Below, one piece after another: positions 29,187 to 29,246 of a stretch of 29,246 nucleotides of DNA. The position numbers and the translations under genes are program-made. The stretch comes from UBA1227 sp045599345. Lineage in GTDB: Bacteria > Bacillota > Clostridia > Oscillospirales > Acutalibacteraceae. Each line of letters opens with the position of its first letter. The stretch's first letter is position 1. The DNA is taken from assembly GCA_045599345.1 (NCBI GenBank), contig JAZRVV010000025.1, positions 1 to 29,246 on the forward strand, in the 5' to 3' direction. The notes beneath the pieces were generated by a model, which saw only the letters and a list, made by a program, of their open reading frames with translations, did no database searches and was not told where the DNA came from.

Positions 29187-29246
29187 TTACTGATTATCCT
29201 TTGCACCAACCTCAGCCAGAGACTTTACAAGACCTGCAACGCCCTG
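29187..29246 (-). CDS. C-terminal end of an unidentified gene (partial)
   Basis: The minus strand reads QGVAGLVKSLAEVGAKDNQ and a TAA stop at 29189-29187, with codon use like the native genes. The rest lies beyond the window. Nineteen residues are too few to name a family. It is transcribed toward the IS element, 39 bases from its end. Confidence 0.4.
   Translation of the reverse strand, partial: QGVAGLVKSLAEVGAKDNQ

Noticed and set aside
1..29246. tRNA, rRNA or CRISPR arrays.
   Set aside because: I saw no cloverleaf-type sequences, rRNA segments or regularly spaced direct repeats.

Overview
The window reads as chromosomal DNA of a low-to-moderate GC member of the Bacillota, most likely a Clostridia-type gut bacterium. 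This rests on strong AGGAGG-type ribosome sites, TTGACA/TATAAT promoters, FtsK/SpoIIIE, the UppP, S2 and EF-Ts genes, a DUF2804 protein, a Gram-positive type IV pilus cluster and an IS3-family element. I cannot assign a genus from sequence alone.

Layout. (1) 29-3431: envelope and chromosome genes, undecaprenyl-diphosphate phosphatase (uppP) and the DNA translocase ftsK. (2) 3435-4297: toxin islet A, a PBECR-type nuclease-fold gene followed by two tandem copies of a structured RNA. (3) 4322-6986: YgiQ-type radical SAM protein overlapping a ComEC-like metallo-beta-lactamase-fold protein. (4) 6979-8833: islet B, a Phd/RelE-like type II toxin-antitoxin pair, a long hairpin element and a Fic protein with an HTH. 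(5) 8841-12000: rpsB with a structured leader, tsf, and a DUF2804 gene. (6) 12022-13203: islet C, a second hairpin element, a 19-residue type I toxin with a convergent antisense RNA between two related direct repeats, and a second PBECR-type gene followed by a third copy of the same structured RNA. (7) 13204-14190 (-): an anion permease. (8) 14285-27325: a type IV pilus locus containing a small membrane protein, an O-antigen-ligase-like protein, two major-type pilins, PilD, PilC, PilM, PilN-like, PilO-like, and three large or minor pilin-like proteins resembling the GspK/I/J tip trio; the last has EF-hand-like loops and a cadherin-like C-terminus. (9) 27345-29148: an IS3-family insertion sequence on the minus strand, then the C-terminal codons of a minus-strand gene that runs off the window.

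The main observation is in islets A and C. Two distant homologues of a small nuclease-fold gene are each followed within about 25 bases by the same folded RNA. That RNA has its own TTTACA-17-TAACAT/TATAAT promoter, with the -35 box inside the last codons of the toxin-like gene, and its own terminator. The three RNA copies differ in sequence but keep an outer stem, three hairpins and a six-base-pair kissing interaction between two hairpin loops, with compensatory changes in nearly every helix. No antitoxin protein gene is present at either locus. This makes an RNA-based toxin-antitoxin or riboregulated nuclease module plausible. The function is inference.

In the pilus locus the likely division of labour is: PilD processes prepilins, PilC/M/N/O form the inner-membrane platform, the two small pilins build the fibre, and the last three genes build a tip. 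No PilB or PilT ATPase gene lies in this window, so the motor must be encoded elsewhere.
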